Part shown: positions 9,995 through 23,038 of the stretch, in pieces | How the letters are laid out: every line of letters starts with the position of its first letter | Numbering within the stretch: position 1 is the stretch's first letter | Assembly: GCF_000003815.2 (NCBI RefSeq) | Contig: NW_023365706.1 | Span: 34,402-98,401, forward strand | Length of the DNA: 64,000 bases | Source: Branchiostoma floridae | Taxonomy: Eukaryota > Chordata > Leptocardii > Amphioxiformes > Branchiostomatidae | Reading direction: 5' to 3' | The notes under the pieces: model-generated | Told to the model about the DNA's origin: nothing | Database searches by the model: none | What the model saw: only the letters and a program-made list of their open reading frames with translations | Translations under genes and position numbers: made by a program

Positions 9995-11850
9995 GCGGTG
10001 TGTGAGCAATGCACGAGCCGGTTTTAGCAGTGTGCGAGCAATGTACGCGCCGGTTATAGCAGTGTTCGAGTGATGCACGCGCCGGTTTTAGCAGTGTGCG
10101 AGCGATGCAAATGCGCCGTGTATTAGTAGTATTCGAGCAATGTACGCGCCGGTTTTAGCAGTGTTCGAGTGATGCACGCGCTGGTTTTAGCAGTGTTCGA
10201 GCGATGCACGCGCCGGTTTTAGCAGTGTGCGATCAATGCAGACGCCGGTGTATCAGTAGTGTTCGAGCAATGCACGCGCCTGTTTTAGCAGTGTGCGAGC
10301 AATGTACGCGCCGGTTTTAGCAATGTTCGAGTGATGCACGCGCTGGTTTTAGCAGTGTTCGAGCGATACACGCGCCGGTTTTAGCAGTGTGCGATCAATG
10401 CAGACGCCGGTGTATTAGTAGTGTGTGAGTGATGCCCGCGCCTGTTTTAGCAGTGTGCGAGCAATGCACGCGCCGGTTTTAGCAGTGTGCGAGCGATGCA
10501 CGCGCCTGTTTTAGCAGTGTGTGAGCAATGCACGCGCCTGTTTTAGCAGTGTGCGAGCGATGCACGCGCCGGTTTTAGCAGTGTGCGAGCGATGCACGCG
10601 CCAGTTTTAGCAGTGTGCGAGCGATGCAGAAGCCGGTGTATTAGCAGTGTGCGAGCATTATAGACGCTGGTGTGTGTAGTGTGCGAGAAGTGTACGAGCT
10701 GGGGTTTGATGAAAAAGCTGAGCTGTCTAACAGGTCTACCTGGCCTGTCCAATTTCTACCATACTTAGACCACCGACCCGCGGAGCCTGGTAGAGCCTGA
10801 GGACTCTCTACTCCGCGATGCATACAATACTGTATTTACTGATAATGAAGACTGGATTAATCATGTTAAGGACATTCTCTGTTACCACGGCCTTGGGCAA
10901 ATATGGACGAAACCTGAGGCTTATAAAACAGATTATATTGCTATATACAGATAACTTTGAGATTCGCAAAGCAATAACTCAGTGAAGAATTTGTAGCCAT
11001 AAGTTGAATGTTGAAACAGGCAGATACTACAATGTAGCCCCTGACCAAAGGTTCTGTCCATTCTGCCCAAATAATATTGAAGATGAATTTCATTTTATGA
11101 TGGAACGTTCTAGATACGCTAGTTTACGCTATGAATAATTCACTTTTCTTGAAGCAAGTACAACATATTTAAAAAGACTCGATGCTACAGACAGATTTGC
11201 ACATTTACTTAGATGTCAGACCTCCAATAATGCAAAAATAGGCAAATACACCAAGGACTGCTTTGCTATTAGAAACAATACTGAAGCTAATGATTAGCCT
11301 ACTTCATTATGATACTATATAAATCAATTATGCATGTTAACCCTTATTGTATTGCTAACTATGGGGTTACGTTTTATCCTATACCTCTATTTTGTACTTT
11401 TATGTAATAGTTGTTGCCATAATTTGTACCATGTACAATTGTCGTGCAATAAAGTTCTTCTATGAGTTGGTTAATGTTGTCCTACATAGTTCAATCCTTA
11501 GTCAGCTGTTAAAATCTTGGAACCCATTTCTGCATGAAAAGCTACATTTTAGAGTTTGCCTTTCGGCTAGAATTCTGTTTACCATTCACCTTCGGATGAT
11601 GTCCAAACCCGTACAGCGCGGCTTTTAGTTGTTTTAACATTATTTGTAGATGAAGAACAACGCTGTAACTTAGGCTCAAATCTGATATTTTCCAAGCAGA
11701 GGTTGGATCGTGGCGATAGTAGTGTCCTTGATTTTTACTGGGGTAGTGATATGGCCAGAATCCCGGCCACTACCATCCCCGCCATCTCACCTCTGCCTGG
11801 AGAATAGAAATCACAGTCATCTCCTTCAAACCGTTAACAGTAAATTCATA
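9995..11850. repeat. Left arm of a large inverted repeat
   Basis: Matches 12785-14482 in reverse complement, with a spacer of about 0.9 kb. From outside in: a 32-bp tandem array (about 9995-10690), a LINE-like C-terminal remnant, AT-rich sequence ending in AATAAAGTTCTTC, then a further block of about 350 bp. Arms are highly similar but not identical. Confidence 0.85.
10815..11480 (+). pseudogene. LINE C-terminal remnant (left arm)
   Basis: Broken reading frame; the intact copy in the other arm gives a clearer translation. Carries a Cys/His-type tail motif (IEDEFHF) typical of the end of some non-LTR reverse transcriptases, then an AATAAA-rich 3' end. No polymerase domain present. Confidence 0.45.
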
Positions 11851-12784
11851 CTTTACATCTTTGCCTAAGCTATATAGGCTAAGCTCTGTGCAAGCAAAGT
11901 CATGGAAATCTGTCGTTTGCTCAGTTATACCCCTTGAAAGAGCTCTACATACATGTAGACGCCCATGCAGTTGAATAGCAAGCTACTAGGGACCCTAACC
12001 TACACCGCTCCTTCCCTACATACAAAGTCTACCTTCACTGAGAAATCAAATCCATATGTACACTGCCAACACAGAAAGGTCTGAAAACAGACAAAATAGG
12101 GCTGAAACAGTCTTAAAACAGTCTTGCCTATTGTTATTGGGTGGTTAAAGGGACTGAAAGAGGATACTACTATTGTTCACTTCTGGTCTGAATATAATCT
12201 GGTCTGAATATAAAAGAAATTGAATGGAACCAGGTGTGTTTACTTTGTAGCAGATCACAATAAGAAAGTCAGCCCCTTTCAGCCTGACAGTTTTAACACT
12301 TCATGAATGAGGTGTCAAAACTCAGGTGAGTGTTCCCTTGTGTGGCTACGCATATCAATAATGAATAAATTACACTGATTTGTGAAGTCCCTGGCGTTGA
12401 AGTTGGCGGTACAGAATATTTAATGAGGAGAGTTGAACAGGAATTGTGACAACATGAAAGATTTCCATTGGGAAAACAATTTCCAATCGTACAAAAATAG
12501 ACCTTATAATCCGTTTACAAACAGGAACTGTGACTGAAGTGGTTCGAAAATGATGATTTGTGACTTCTATACCACAAGAGACACAAGCTTTACTGTTGCC
12601 TGTGCTACAGCTGAGAAGGGAAGTGAATGATTATTAGAGAGAGCGTTCCAAGAAGCCAGATGGCCACAGGGAGTGTCGCTATCTCCGGCCAATCAGAAAT
12701 GGAAGAAATATGCTTGGTCGCGGCGCTTTTGGAGTAAACAACATCTGGGGTCAATGATCACAAACCACCCAGAATTTGCTGCGT

Positions 12785-14482
12785 TGAAAATACAATTATC
12801 TGTTAACGGTTTGCAGGAGATGACTGTGATTTCTATTCTCCAGAGATTAGATAGCGGGGATGATAGTGGCCGGGATTCTTGCCAGACCACTACCCCAGTA
12901 AAAATCAAGGACACTTAGTACTATCGCCACGATCCAACCTCTGCTTGGAAAATATCAGATTTGAGCCTAAGGTACAGCGTTGCTCTTCATCTACAAATAA
13001 TGTTAAAACAACTAAAAGCCGCGCTGTACGGGTTTGGACATCATCCGAAGGTGAATGGTAAACAGAATTCTAGCCGAAAGGCAAACTCTAAAATGTAGTT
13101 TTTCATGCAGAAATGGGTTCCAAGATTTTAACAGCTGACTAAGGATTGAACCATGTAGGACAACATTAACCAACTCATAGAAGAACTTTATTGCACGACA
13201 ATTGTACATGGTACAAATTATGGCAACAACTATTACATAAAAGTACAAAATAGAGGTATAGGATAAAACTTAACCCCATAGTTAGCAATGCAATAAGGGT
13301 TAACATGCATAATTGATTTATATAGTATCATAATGAAGTAGGCTAATCATTAGCTTCAGTATTGTTTCTAATAACAAAGCAGTCCTTGGTGTATTTGCCT
13401 ATTTTTGCATTATTGGAGGTCTGACATCTAAATAAATGTGCAAATCTGTCTGTAGCATCGAGTCTTTTTAAATATGTTGTACTTGCTTCAAGAAAGGTGA
13501 ATTATTCATAGCGTAAACTAGCGTATCTAGAACGTTCCATCATAAAATGAAATTCATCTTCAATATTATTTGGGCGGAATGGACAGAACCTTTGGTCAGG
13601 GGCTACATTGTAGTATCTGCCTGCTTCAACATTCAACTTATGGCTACAAATTCTTAACTGAGTTATTGCTTTGCGAATCTCAAAGTTATCTATATCTAGC
13701 AATATAATCTGTTTTATAAGCCTCAGGTTTCGTCCATATTTACTCAAGGCCGTGGTAACAGAGAATGTCCTTAACATGATTAATCCAGTCTTGATTATCA
13801 GTAAATACAGTATTATATTTATGGTATGCATCGCGGAGTAGAGAGTCCTCAGGCTCTACCAGGCTCCACGGGTCGGTGGTCTAAGTATGGTAGAAATTGG
13901 ACAGGCCAGGTAGACAGACCTGTTAGACAACCCAGCTTTTTCATCAAACCCCAGCTCGTACACTACTCGCACACTACACACACCAGCGTCTACAATGCTC
14001 GCACACTACTAATACACCGGCGTCTGCATCTCTCGCGCACTGCTAAAACTGGCGCGTGCATCGCTCGCACACTGCTAAAACCGGCGCGTGCATCGCTCGC
14101 ACACTGCTAAAACCGGCGTCTGCATCCCTCGCACACTGCTAAAACATGTGCGTGCATCGCTCGCACACTGCTAAAACCGGCGCGTGCATTGCTCGCACAC
14201 TGCTAAAACTGGCGCGTGCATCGCTCGCACACTGCTAAAACCGGCGCGTGCATTGCTCGCACACTGCTAAAACTGGCGCCTGCATCCCTCGCACACTGCT
14301 AAAACTGGCGCGTGCATCGCTCGCACACTGCTAAAACCAGCGCGTGCATCGCTCGCACACTGCTAAAACCGGCGCGTGCATTGCTCGTACACTGCTAAAA
14401 CCGGCGCGTGCATTGCTCACACACTGCTAAAACAGGCGCGTGCATCGCTCGCACACTGCTAATACACCGGCGTCATCGGTAT
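12785..14482. repeat. Right arm of the large inverted repeat
   Basis: Reverse complement of 9995-11850, including the 32-bp array at about 13985-14480 (unit with CGCTCGCACACTGCTAAAAC). The plus-strand ORF at 13826-14110 is the array read through, not a gene. The central spacer 11850-12785 shows no coding signal. Confidence 0.85.
13185..13835 (-). pseudogene. LINE C-terminal remnant (right arm)
   Basis: The ORF 13502-13831 reads KAITQLRICSHKLNVEAGRY, then QRFCPFRPNNIEDEFHFM, resembling the C-terminal tail after the reverse transcriptase of CR1/L2-like LINEs. Frame ends soon after; 5' part absent. Confidence 0.5.
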
Positions 14483-14534
14483 TGTATGCAACAATACACA
14501 CGCATAGGTATACCCAGTTGATCAATATTGACCA

Positions 14535-14700
14535 AGACACTTATTCTGGAGGCATGACGTGGCATCATGTGGTGCGAATGGCATTTTGTTTTTCTGTAAA
14601 TGGCAGACTACTTTTCGTGGAAAAGGAGTTAATCAGGGCTGGGAGGGAGAAATATCAGAAGGTTGGTACGTGAGAACTCTTAATGTAGTCATTGAATCCC
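14535..14700. repeat. Interspersed direct repeat, copy 1
   Basis: About 145 bp (GATGACGTGGCATCATGTGG-like start, TACGTGAGAACTCT near the end) recurs at about 20453-20600 in the same orientation. The ORFs it carries in both copies are not protein-like. Confidence 0.7.
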
Positions 14701-14820
14701 CGTGTTTTTCTGGAGACGTCGCAGACCCTTCCTGCTTTTTCGGGTAAAATACATGTATATAAAATGTACCATGGCATAGCGCCGTAAACTATAACATTAC
14801 ATTTCAGTCAAGTGGTCATG

Positions 14821-15059
14821 TTGTGGAAAAACTAAACTTTCGACCACCAGCGACCAAGTTCTGTAAACTCGGAGGTCTCCAAAGACATACACATTGAGTC
14901 GCCAGGACACTCAGTTTTTTCACTGTGTCCCTGACGTCACGTCCGGAAGCTACAGCAGACGGGTCCATTCCGTGAACAAGGCTGACGGAGTCGGCTGACA
15001 ATTGGGGTAAGTCCCAATTAAATTTGGTGTTGGTCACGTAAAGTTTAGTTTTTCCACAA
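14821..15059. mobile_element. Short inverted-repeat element (MITE-like)
   Basis: 239 bp with 20-bp inverted ends TTGTGGAAAAACTAAACTTT. No ORF. Target duplication not clear. Confidence 0.6.
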
Positions 15060-15244
15060 TGTTGTTTACCAACACAGATGAACTTTCATGCTAACTGGTC
15101 ATGTTCTTTTAAAAAAAAAACTGTGATTGACAGGTGTCATGAACGTCAAGGCACATCGCAGTAATACAAGTATACGGTTTGTCCTTCGAATATAGTAGTA
15201 GTAGGCATCCTTCCATCTTTGCAGAATATAAGAATGTCTAAAAC

Positions 15245-15406
15245 CACACACACACAAATACGTGAATCTGCACACACACAGACACACACACACACACAAA
15301 TACACACACACACAAACACACACAAACACGCACAAACACACACACACACAAACACAAACACACACATAAACACACACAAACACAAACACACACACACACA
15401 AACACA

Positions 15407-15489
<83 letters not shown>

Positions 15490-15590
15490 GCACACAGAGC
15501 CACGCGCATGTTTACATCTATATACACACACAGACAGACGTGCTCACACACACACACACACACATACACATACACACACACATGTATACT
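15245..15590. repeat. Compound microsatellite (CA)n (TC)n (TA)n (CA)n
   Basis: Simple repeats only; ORFs on both strands are artefacts. 15600-15960 is AG-rich and unassigned. Confidence 0.9.
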
Positions 15591-15959
15591 TATAAGCTAC
15601 GTTGCCCGTTCAGTTCAGCAAAACCACTATATGTTTTTTAATCCAAGAAACACAAAATTCAATGTAACGATAGCTGCTCGTAAATTATTGCCCGAGGGCT
15701 GAAAAGGTCTACCGAAAGTGCAAAAAGGAACGAAAGGGCATGAAAACGAAAGTACCGAAAGTGCGAAAAGTACAGTTGGAATTGTGTAAGGTAAATATCT
15801 GAAAGAAGTTGTCGCATGAGACACTAAAGTAATGACAGTTAAACTTGAGAAAGAAACACTTCTTATGTCTGATTTGATGAGTTTCTTTAACGAATCATCC
15901 CACTGTGTTTTTTCTTACCCGTCACAAAGGAAACGCGAGCAACAAGGAAGACGTCTAAC

Positions 15960-17030
15960 GTTAAGAACATGAATGGTGTGGAGACAGTTGAGTTAAGGAA
16001 CTACGTCACACCTGCTGCTGAACGACCTGACGGACGCTTGGCTCACCTCCAGCACAGGTAGAACCTAAGATGTGAATGACGTGGGCACAACTGGAACGAG
16101 CAGGTATAAGGCAGGGGGCTACCCGTTGTGGTTGCCACAGTAGGTTGTCAATGCTCCACAGGTAGGATGTAAGTTATATATCAGAAATAGAATTGTCAGC
16201 ACTGACAGTTAAACTTGTTCATTATCGATACAGAAACACTTCTTACGTCTCATTTGATGACGTTTAGGTTCTGTTAGTTTTCAATCGTCTGACAGCTATT
16301 TTTGATTAGCCATCAACATAGGAAACATGAGCATTACCTCTCAACATCCAAATGAAAAGATTCTGGGGAGAGCAGAAAACAGATTCAGGGTTTTCTTGGC
16401 TCCAGAACCAACATGCCCACAAGACAATTTCACCACAGGCACCCTTATGCATTGGACCTATTGACTAATGGTATCTATCGCTGATTGTCACCTTCTGGAT
16501 GGGGAATAACTTGCTATTACATGACTTAAGCCTATGTTTCTATCGTGGCAATAAAGTATATTTTAGTTTGAAATCGTGAGTACGCATTTTATTTGCACGA
16601 TTTATCCCGCGGTAAACAGCAGGGAGCTGACCGGGTCGCCTGTGACTGGCCGGCGGGGAAAGGTGCCATCTGCCCGCCAACAATTCTGCGACGTTCTGGT
16701 GATACTTCAAAATCCCTACGTAGTTTTGCGAAATGAACTATAACTCCGTTGTGTTGTTAAACGTATCAACCTTAAATTAAGAATTTTTGTGTATGAAAAC
16801 GACCATTTTGGTGCTTTTTAGTCGGTCGAAATGAACACTTCGTGCCACCGGGTGGCGCAACGAGAATTCTTACGGGAGTCTCTGCCACTGCCCCCTACAC
16901 GGCGCTGGTTTGGGCTTGTTCTGTCACCACCAGTCGAACCTTTGCACAGACTCTACACAAGAGCACTTACGTACCAAAACCTACTGACTTAAAAATTCAG
17001 TTTGTCCTTTTTTTACTCCTTAGGCCATGT
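15960..17030 (-). repeat. Orphan copy of the SRCR-FReD 5' flank
   Basis: Contains the upstream element (16002-16060) and a block at about 16550-16740 and 16970-17000 that matches 29046-29230 (upstream of locus 2) and 39110-39300 and 39540 (upstream of locus 3). No exon 1 follows on the left side, so this is an upstream region whose gene is missing. Confidence 0.7.
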
Positions 17031-18711
17031 TGATTTGATTATATGGATGGCATCCTCTGGGAACTCCAAAACTGATGCGAGCGAGCGAATAAAAAAAAAG
17101 TTTAGCAAAAAAAAAAAAAGTTGCCTCCAGTATGAAATCAAAGTGGCCAGGAAGGTTGAACATAGGACTAAACACACATAGCATGGTATACCAACAGTTA
17201 GGTGTAGGGACCAGTACATTATACAGGTGCAAGACATTTTTTCTTCTTCTTGGACCAATCCGAAAAAAACAGACCTGGAAACAAATCAGAGGAACAGGTT
17301 TCGCCAATTACAAAATGGACACACTATGTCGGCAGGCATTTGGGGTCTTACCGGGGGCCAACAAGAGGAAGTCAAGTAGAGTTTATAGTCAATTGTAACA
17401 GGTTTTTACCTTATTATATGGAGATGGGATTTTTGAATGCCAGTGGGAGTCCAATAATCCACAAAACAGATTCCTTTGTAGCAAAACTGACCAATACAGA
17501 CTGTACTATGCTTCGCCCTTGTTATTTTCTTCAACCAGAAAGCCCCAAACGTTTGAATGCCTGATCATGTAATCTGTTCATTTTCCAATAGCTCCATTAT
17601 ACGGTCCACCGATTTTTTTCAGGTCCGTTTTTCCAGACCGGTCCAATGAGAAAAACTGGTTTAAGTTGTATCGGTACACCGCATCAGTACCCAGCCATAA
17701 TCATTACAATTAACCAATCGCACCAGCTTACGCGTTCCTCTTATGCGCATATGCAATCGTCAAGGCAACCGACTAATAAGAGCTGCATGATTTAGTCAAA
17801 TTGAGAGAAGCCATGACACATCATGTCGAACATGAGGCGCACCGCATACTTTATCCCTTATTCCCTCCCGATCTGTCGTCATAAAACCTTATCGGTATAA
17901 AACCTGGCCCCAATATCGTGAAAATAGCAAATCAGCGCCTCCCCGAAAAATAAACGCCAACGCCCGTGGAAGGCTGTGAAGGAGGCTGGAAGCAGCAGAC
18001 AAATCCAATCAACACGGAGCTTTGAAGTCCGTACCTACCGTATTAGCTGGGCTTGTTGCTGACGTGTACTTTTCAGACATGCTTGTTCCTGAAATGTTTT
18101 TCCTGAGATATTGTGCTTTGCTAGAGTTTGGGATTCACCCATCTTTCTGTGGAAAATGTCATGAGGGACAATAAACAACTACAAGTTTCAATATAATCCA
18201 CTTAAATACATACCAAGAAGCAGTTTATCTGGTTTGAAACTGTTGTTGTGGAAATGCCACGCCCAAACCATTTTGTTAATGAAAAAAGCTACTTCAGAAT
18301 TAGACGCGCAAGGTAAAATGTAGTAAAAACAATAAAATGAAGTTGATTTCAGATATCCCTACTCACGCGTGATCTATACAGCAGTTCTCACCTACCTGCT
18401 AGGACAAGATGTCACCGCTTCCTGAAGATGCGACTCAAGACGTTACTGCTTCCTGAAGATGTGTCTCGAGTTCTAGGTAGCGACAGCTTTCTGGGTGTGT
18501 TTACCGTGACTGCGAGCTGATCGCTTATCATCAGGCAAAATGCAGTGTGTATATATATTTATGTATAACATAATACATATGTGATATCATATGTTTAACA
18601 TGCTGACTGTACGTCATTATGCTAATGATGAGATGTGATTGGTCAATTTAGATTTGAGAGTTGGCACGAACTATTCCTTTGGGGGGGCGGGCAGACACAG
18701 AATTATATTTA
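17030..18711. other. Intergenic, no supported gene
   Basis: Overlapping short ORFs at 17132-17564 lack any family likeness. Copy 2 of the interspersed repeat lies at about 17703-17885. A short direct repeat (GCTTCCTGAAGATG) is at 18418-18460. Confidence 0.5.
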
Positions 18712-19773
18712 CGACGGTGAGTCAGAAAGTAATGCAAATGGTTTCTTAACAGACTCATTTTTGTCAAAGTTAAAATTTAGCAAAAAATGAACAGGCATAT
18801 GTCCTCTTGAGATTGAAGCTTTAATATTTAGTCTCTGTTATTTCATAGGAAACTGAGAGGATTTTAAGATGACTACACCTTTACTGAGAAAAACAAATTT
18901 TCCATCAATTTTGTAATGTTTCTGTCAATACAATAACTATTCTGTGATTCTCAATCATCAGGTTTTAACAAATGAGCTTAATTACTCAAAAGAGACCCCA
19001 TAGGTATAAGAGAGTCTATGGTCACAAGAGGCTGAAACTATGGTCTTTCTCCTTACAGTGATAAACAAATGGCTACAACTTTGTAAGCTTGTCAGACACT
19101 TTCAAGTGCTCTGAATCTGAACCACCAAAATTATTGAAGGAGGTTATAATTACACATGTAGATAACAATTGTAACAATTGTATCTATAGATTACATGCCA
19201 CATTTCATTTCTGAACTCCCAATGGTTCCTTAATCACAGCTGCTAGGATGGAGTAAGCTGAGTTAGAGCCAGTTGGATTTGTACACGAATCCATGAGTTG
19301 TTGCTTTGCTAGATCACTTTTCCATTAAGCAAAAGAAATGAAACCGTACACGGTTATAAACTGTTAAAGGCAAGAAGTGTGCTAAGTTTTATTTCTCTTA
19401 GTTGATTGGAAAGTAGTTACTCTACAACAGGAAAGAAAAAGAAAAACTGCTCGGATTTAAGAGTTAAAAAAAGCTCGTGGCTTATAGAAAAATGCAGCTT
19501 ACATGTGCAGGATCAGCCTCCTACAAAAGCAAAAATTTATTTGGGGAAATTCTTAATTGTACGTTAATTGGATCTCATTTTTCTTCTGACGGGATTGCAA
19601 GGGCGTGGTCATCTTGAAATCAGCTCAGTCACTCATAAAATAATGGACAACAAATCTAGATATTTAAATCTAAAGAGGACATATGCCTCCACCTTTGTGC
19701 CAAATTTCAACTCATTCGGTCAACAAACGAGTCTGTCATGAAAACCCTTGCATTACTGGGTGAGTGACACTCG
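18712..19773. mobile_element. mariner-like non-autonomous element
   Basis: 1062 bp flanked by TA. Inverted ends start CGA, contain AAGTAATGCAA or CAGTAATGCAA and the shared stretch AGACTC..TTT, and extend to a common GGCATATGTCCTCT, about 90 bp with mismatches. TA target and end layout fit Tc1/mariner. No transposase frame. Confidence 0.65.
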
Positions 19774-20452
19774 TATAACAGCATAGAAAACATAAACAAA
19801 ACAACAAACGTTTCATTCAGGTCTACTAAATATGAATATAAGAAACACGGTCTTAACATGTCATGCAGATTCTTAATACCGAGTAATCATATTTGAATCC
19901 TTCTTTAATGATTTACAAATTTAGAATGATTTAGAATTTAAGACATCTTTCTCGATCCATGTTTGCTTGAGCTCATTATTTGTATTCATATGAAAATTGG
20001 ACATTGCGCTCCTCTTTTCTAACAACAGAAATACTTAACCTTTAGTCACCTAGTTGAAATCAATAATAAAAGGATAAGTTTATGATTTTGCTATACGTTG
20101 AACCTCCTGATATCTCATTTGGTTTCTCAATGAATTTCTAAAACATGAAAGCACAAGATCGTGCTGTTTGGATTTATCAGTACAATTCCACACTTAACGT
20201 ACATTTGTATGCAGGTTGATTTTTATTGAGGATTGCCGGAGAGCCGCTGTACAGTGGTGGCGAGAGTTCCGCCTGTCATCTATGGACGTCCTGACAAGTG
20301 AGCAAAATTGGCCGGGAAGATATGTGGGATGATGTGTTTTGACATGGATTAGAACCAGGGAAATGATGATCCACTGTTCTTCTGATCATGTATTGGGTTT
20401 TAGTCTGGTTTTCATTAGTCTGACGACGTTAGGCCATGTTTGCCCTTTCTGG

Positions 20453-20600
20453 AGGGATGACGTGGCATCATGTGGTGCGAATGGCATTTTGTTTTTCTGC
20501 AAATGGCAGACTAATTTTCTGGGAAAAGGAGTTAATCTAGGCTGGTAGGGAGAAACATAAAAAGAGTTGTACGTGAGAACTCTAAATGTAGTCATTATAT
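20453..20600. repeat. Interspersed direct repeat, copy 2
   Basis: Partner of 14535-14700. The neighbouring stretch 19774-20452 holds nothing I can support. Confidence 0.7.
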
Positions 20601-20869
20601 GTACATGCTACAGTTTGGGGATATATGTTGTCATAATCTGCTTTTCCATAACAGGTTAGGCCTTTTTCTAATTGTTTATTCATTTTTTCAATAACAGACC
20701 ACACCGATATATACCTGACTACATAGACTGGTTCAATATGGGCATAAGCTGTGTTGTTTTTAACTTCAAATTTTTACTCTTACAAATGTTGTAACATAAG
20801 TAAACAACCATTAGATGTACGGTCAGTGAACCTTCTAAATATATACAGTATGTCAACAGTAAACATACC

Positions 20870-21900
20870 ATAAGTTTTCTTACAGCTTTTGTACAACCTT
20901 TTCTTGCAGCCTTTTTTAAAACATTTCATAAGTTTTCTTACATCTTTCTTACAGCCTTTTCACAGCTTACTTACAACCTTTCTTACAGCCGTCTTGTAGT
21001 CTTTCTTAAAGCTTTCTTGTAGCCTTTCTTACATCATTTCTTACATTTCCTCCTTACAGTCTTTCTTAGAAATTTTTACATTCGGATTTTTCACCTAGAC
21101 ATTATTTACTGGTCAGCACGTGGTAAAAACAGCGTTAAAAGATCCTGCAAACTTCTGAAATCCCACCAAGCAATAAAACAATAAAAAGACACACCATATA
21201 GAATGTTATAAATCTTACATGTAGTTGTAAGTTTTAAAACTCTCAAAAAGCTGCATGTAGGTTATATTTGTAAAAAAAAAGTAAAAAGGTCAGTAAAATT
21301 AGTGTTGGTTGAATTATAGGAACCAATATTCAACTAGACTTTCAAAGATAGAAAATATAGTTACTTCAATCAAAAGTTGTAACATAACAACCATTATGGT
21401 CAGTTTACCCTCTAAATATATATGTCAACATTACACATTACTGTAGGTTTTTTTTACAGCTTTCTTACAACCTTTTCTTGCAGCTTTTCTTACAACATTC
21501 TATAATTTTTCTTACATCTTTCTTAAAGACTTTTTACAGCTTACTTACGACCCTTTCTTACAGCCTTCCTGCAGGCTTTCTTAAAGCTTTCTTGTAGCCT
21601 TTCTTACATCTTGTCTTACATCTTTCTTACAGCCTTTTTACAACTTACTTACAAACTTTCTTACAGCTTTCTAACACACTTTCTTACAGCCTTCTTTCCG
21701 TCTTTCTGAAAGCTTTCTTGTAGCCTTTCTTATATCCTTTCTTACATCTTTCTTGCAGCCTTTTTACAGCTTACTTACAACTTCTTACAGCTTTCTTACA
21801 ACCTTTCTTACAGCCTTCTTGCAGGCTTTCTTAAAGCTTTCTTACAACCTTTCTTATATCCTTTCTTACATTCCTTCCTTACAGTATTTTTTTGAACTTT
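20870..21900 (+). repeat. Degenerate pyrimidine array, TTTCTTACAG-like units
   Basis: Dozens of imperfect repeats of about 10 to 24 bp built on TTTCTTACAGC/TTTCTTACATC. Smaller relatives occur at about 44400-44440, 55440-55520 and 57540-57600, always in the region downstream of a family gene. Confidence 0.75.
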
Positions 21901-22395
21901 TTACCCCCTTTTCCTACAGCCTTTCTATGTACCATGTTAAAATTTTCACCAAGCTTTTCCATATTGATCAGCACATTATAGAAAAACTGCAGTACAACAT
22001 CTTGCACACGTCAAAAGGTGCTTCGGTGGTGCTTACAATAAAAAAGACACATCATATATAATCACGATTATTAATATATAGAGTTGTAATTTAACCCTTG
22101 GTAAAAGAAAAACTCCATGTATGTTATTTGCTCTTGTACAATGCATCTTGTTTACTTCACGTTCCAATATATTTACATTGTTCTTACACCATGTACAAAG
22201 GTCCTTACAAGTTATCAAACACACCAGTTCTTGATGTACAGTCTTAAGTTTTTCACTCAGCCTGTCTCGGCCAACCTTCCAGTCTTATTCTCCAGACGTA
22301 ACTTAATATCTTGTTTTTTTTTTCGCTTCTTTCTAACCCCTTGGACCCTACCATGCCTACAAGGGGGGTATCTAAACCACATAACACTCTATGGT

Positions 22396-22640
22396 TAATC
22401 TGTTTATCTGATTAGTGAAATAAGGGAAAAAAGGTATTTTTAAAATATTCCTTTGTTGTCACTTCTTCTCTGTCTATGATGTATCGTGTACGCATTAACA
22501 ACCAAAACACTAAAAAGAATGAAATCCAAAGTGCGGCAAACATTTTCCGATCACGTGCAAAATTCATTCAAGATTGAATGGTTGTCATTTGTCATTTCAT
22601 GTGGTAAGGAACTCATGGTAAGGTTTAATAACTCAATCAT
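22396..22640. repeat. Type I 3' flank, copy next to locus 2
   Basis: Almost identical to 1-250 (starts TTAATCTGTTTATCTGATTA). 22050-22395 between it and the pyrimidine array is unassigned AT-rich DNA. Confidence 0.85.
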
Positions 22641-22701
22641 GTAATTAAGCGTCCTTGTTCAGAATTGAGTAGGTAAATACTACTAGGTCTGAATTCTGAT
22701 T

Positions 22702-23038
22702 TTAGTGATCCAAAACGCCAACAGAAGGCCTGATTTTCATGGACACAGACTTCAGGGAGTGAGTTGAGCCCCTCCAGTGGTACCACATCACACCATGCCA
22801 GTCTGGACAGGAGCTCCGACAGTTGCCCAGGTAGCGGCCGTTGAGGTAGGAGTGATTGCAGTTTCTAAACCACCAGCCGCCCTGTCCGCGCTGCTGGGAA
22901 CAATGGCCGCTACTCCAGTCATCATTGTCCCTGTCCACAGTGGAGAACCTCCGCCCGTTGTGGTAAGCCATGGAGTCTCCCGCGGTGCCTGAATACCCGG
23001 AAATGTGCAGCCGGTACCCGGCAGACTCATCGGTCATC
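22702..23038 (-). CDS. Locus 2 FReD exon c
   Basis: Acceptor ATCCAG, ending at TAA 22702-22704. DRDND, GWWFRNC and LNGRYLGNC present. Lacks the TAA directly after KIRP and continues SVGVLDH. Confidence 0.9.

Noticed and set aside
10000-10690. CRISPR-like array of 32-bp repeats
   Set aside because: Units are directly joined with no unique spacers, are degenerate, and sit in animal DNA; it is an ordinary tandem repeat.
11392-11628. Repeated 78-residue ORF also at 13012-13248
   Set aside because: Same repeat in both arms of the inverted repeat, at a LINE 3' end; hydrophobic start but no domain and no conserved context.
15099-15641. Cys/Val- or His/Thr-rich ORFs
   Set aside because: Translations of (CA)n, (TC)n and (TA)n microsatellites. 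The same applies at 3030-3502, 23568-23981, 31062-31391 and 62400-62618.
17132-17564. Overlapping plus-strand ORFs of 88 and 104 residues
   Set aside because: No known domain, overlap in different frames, no splice-linked neighbours.
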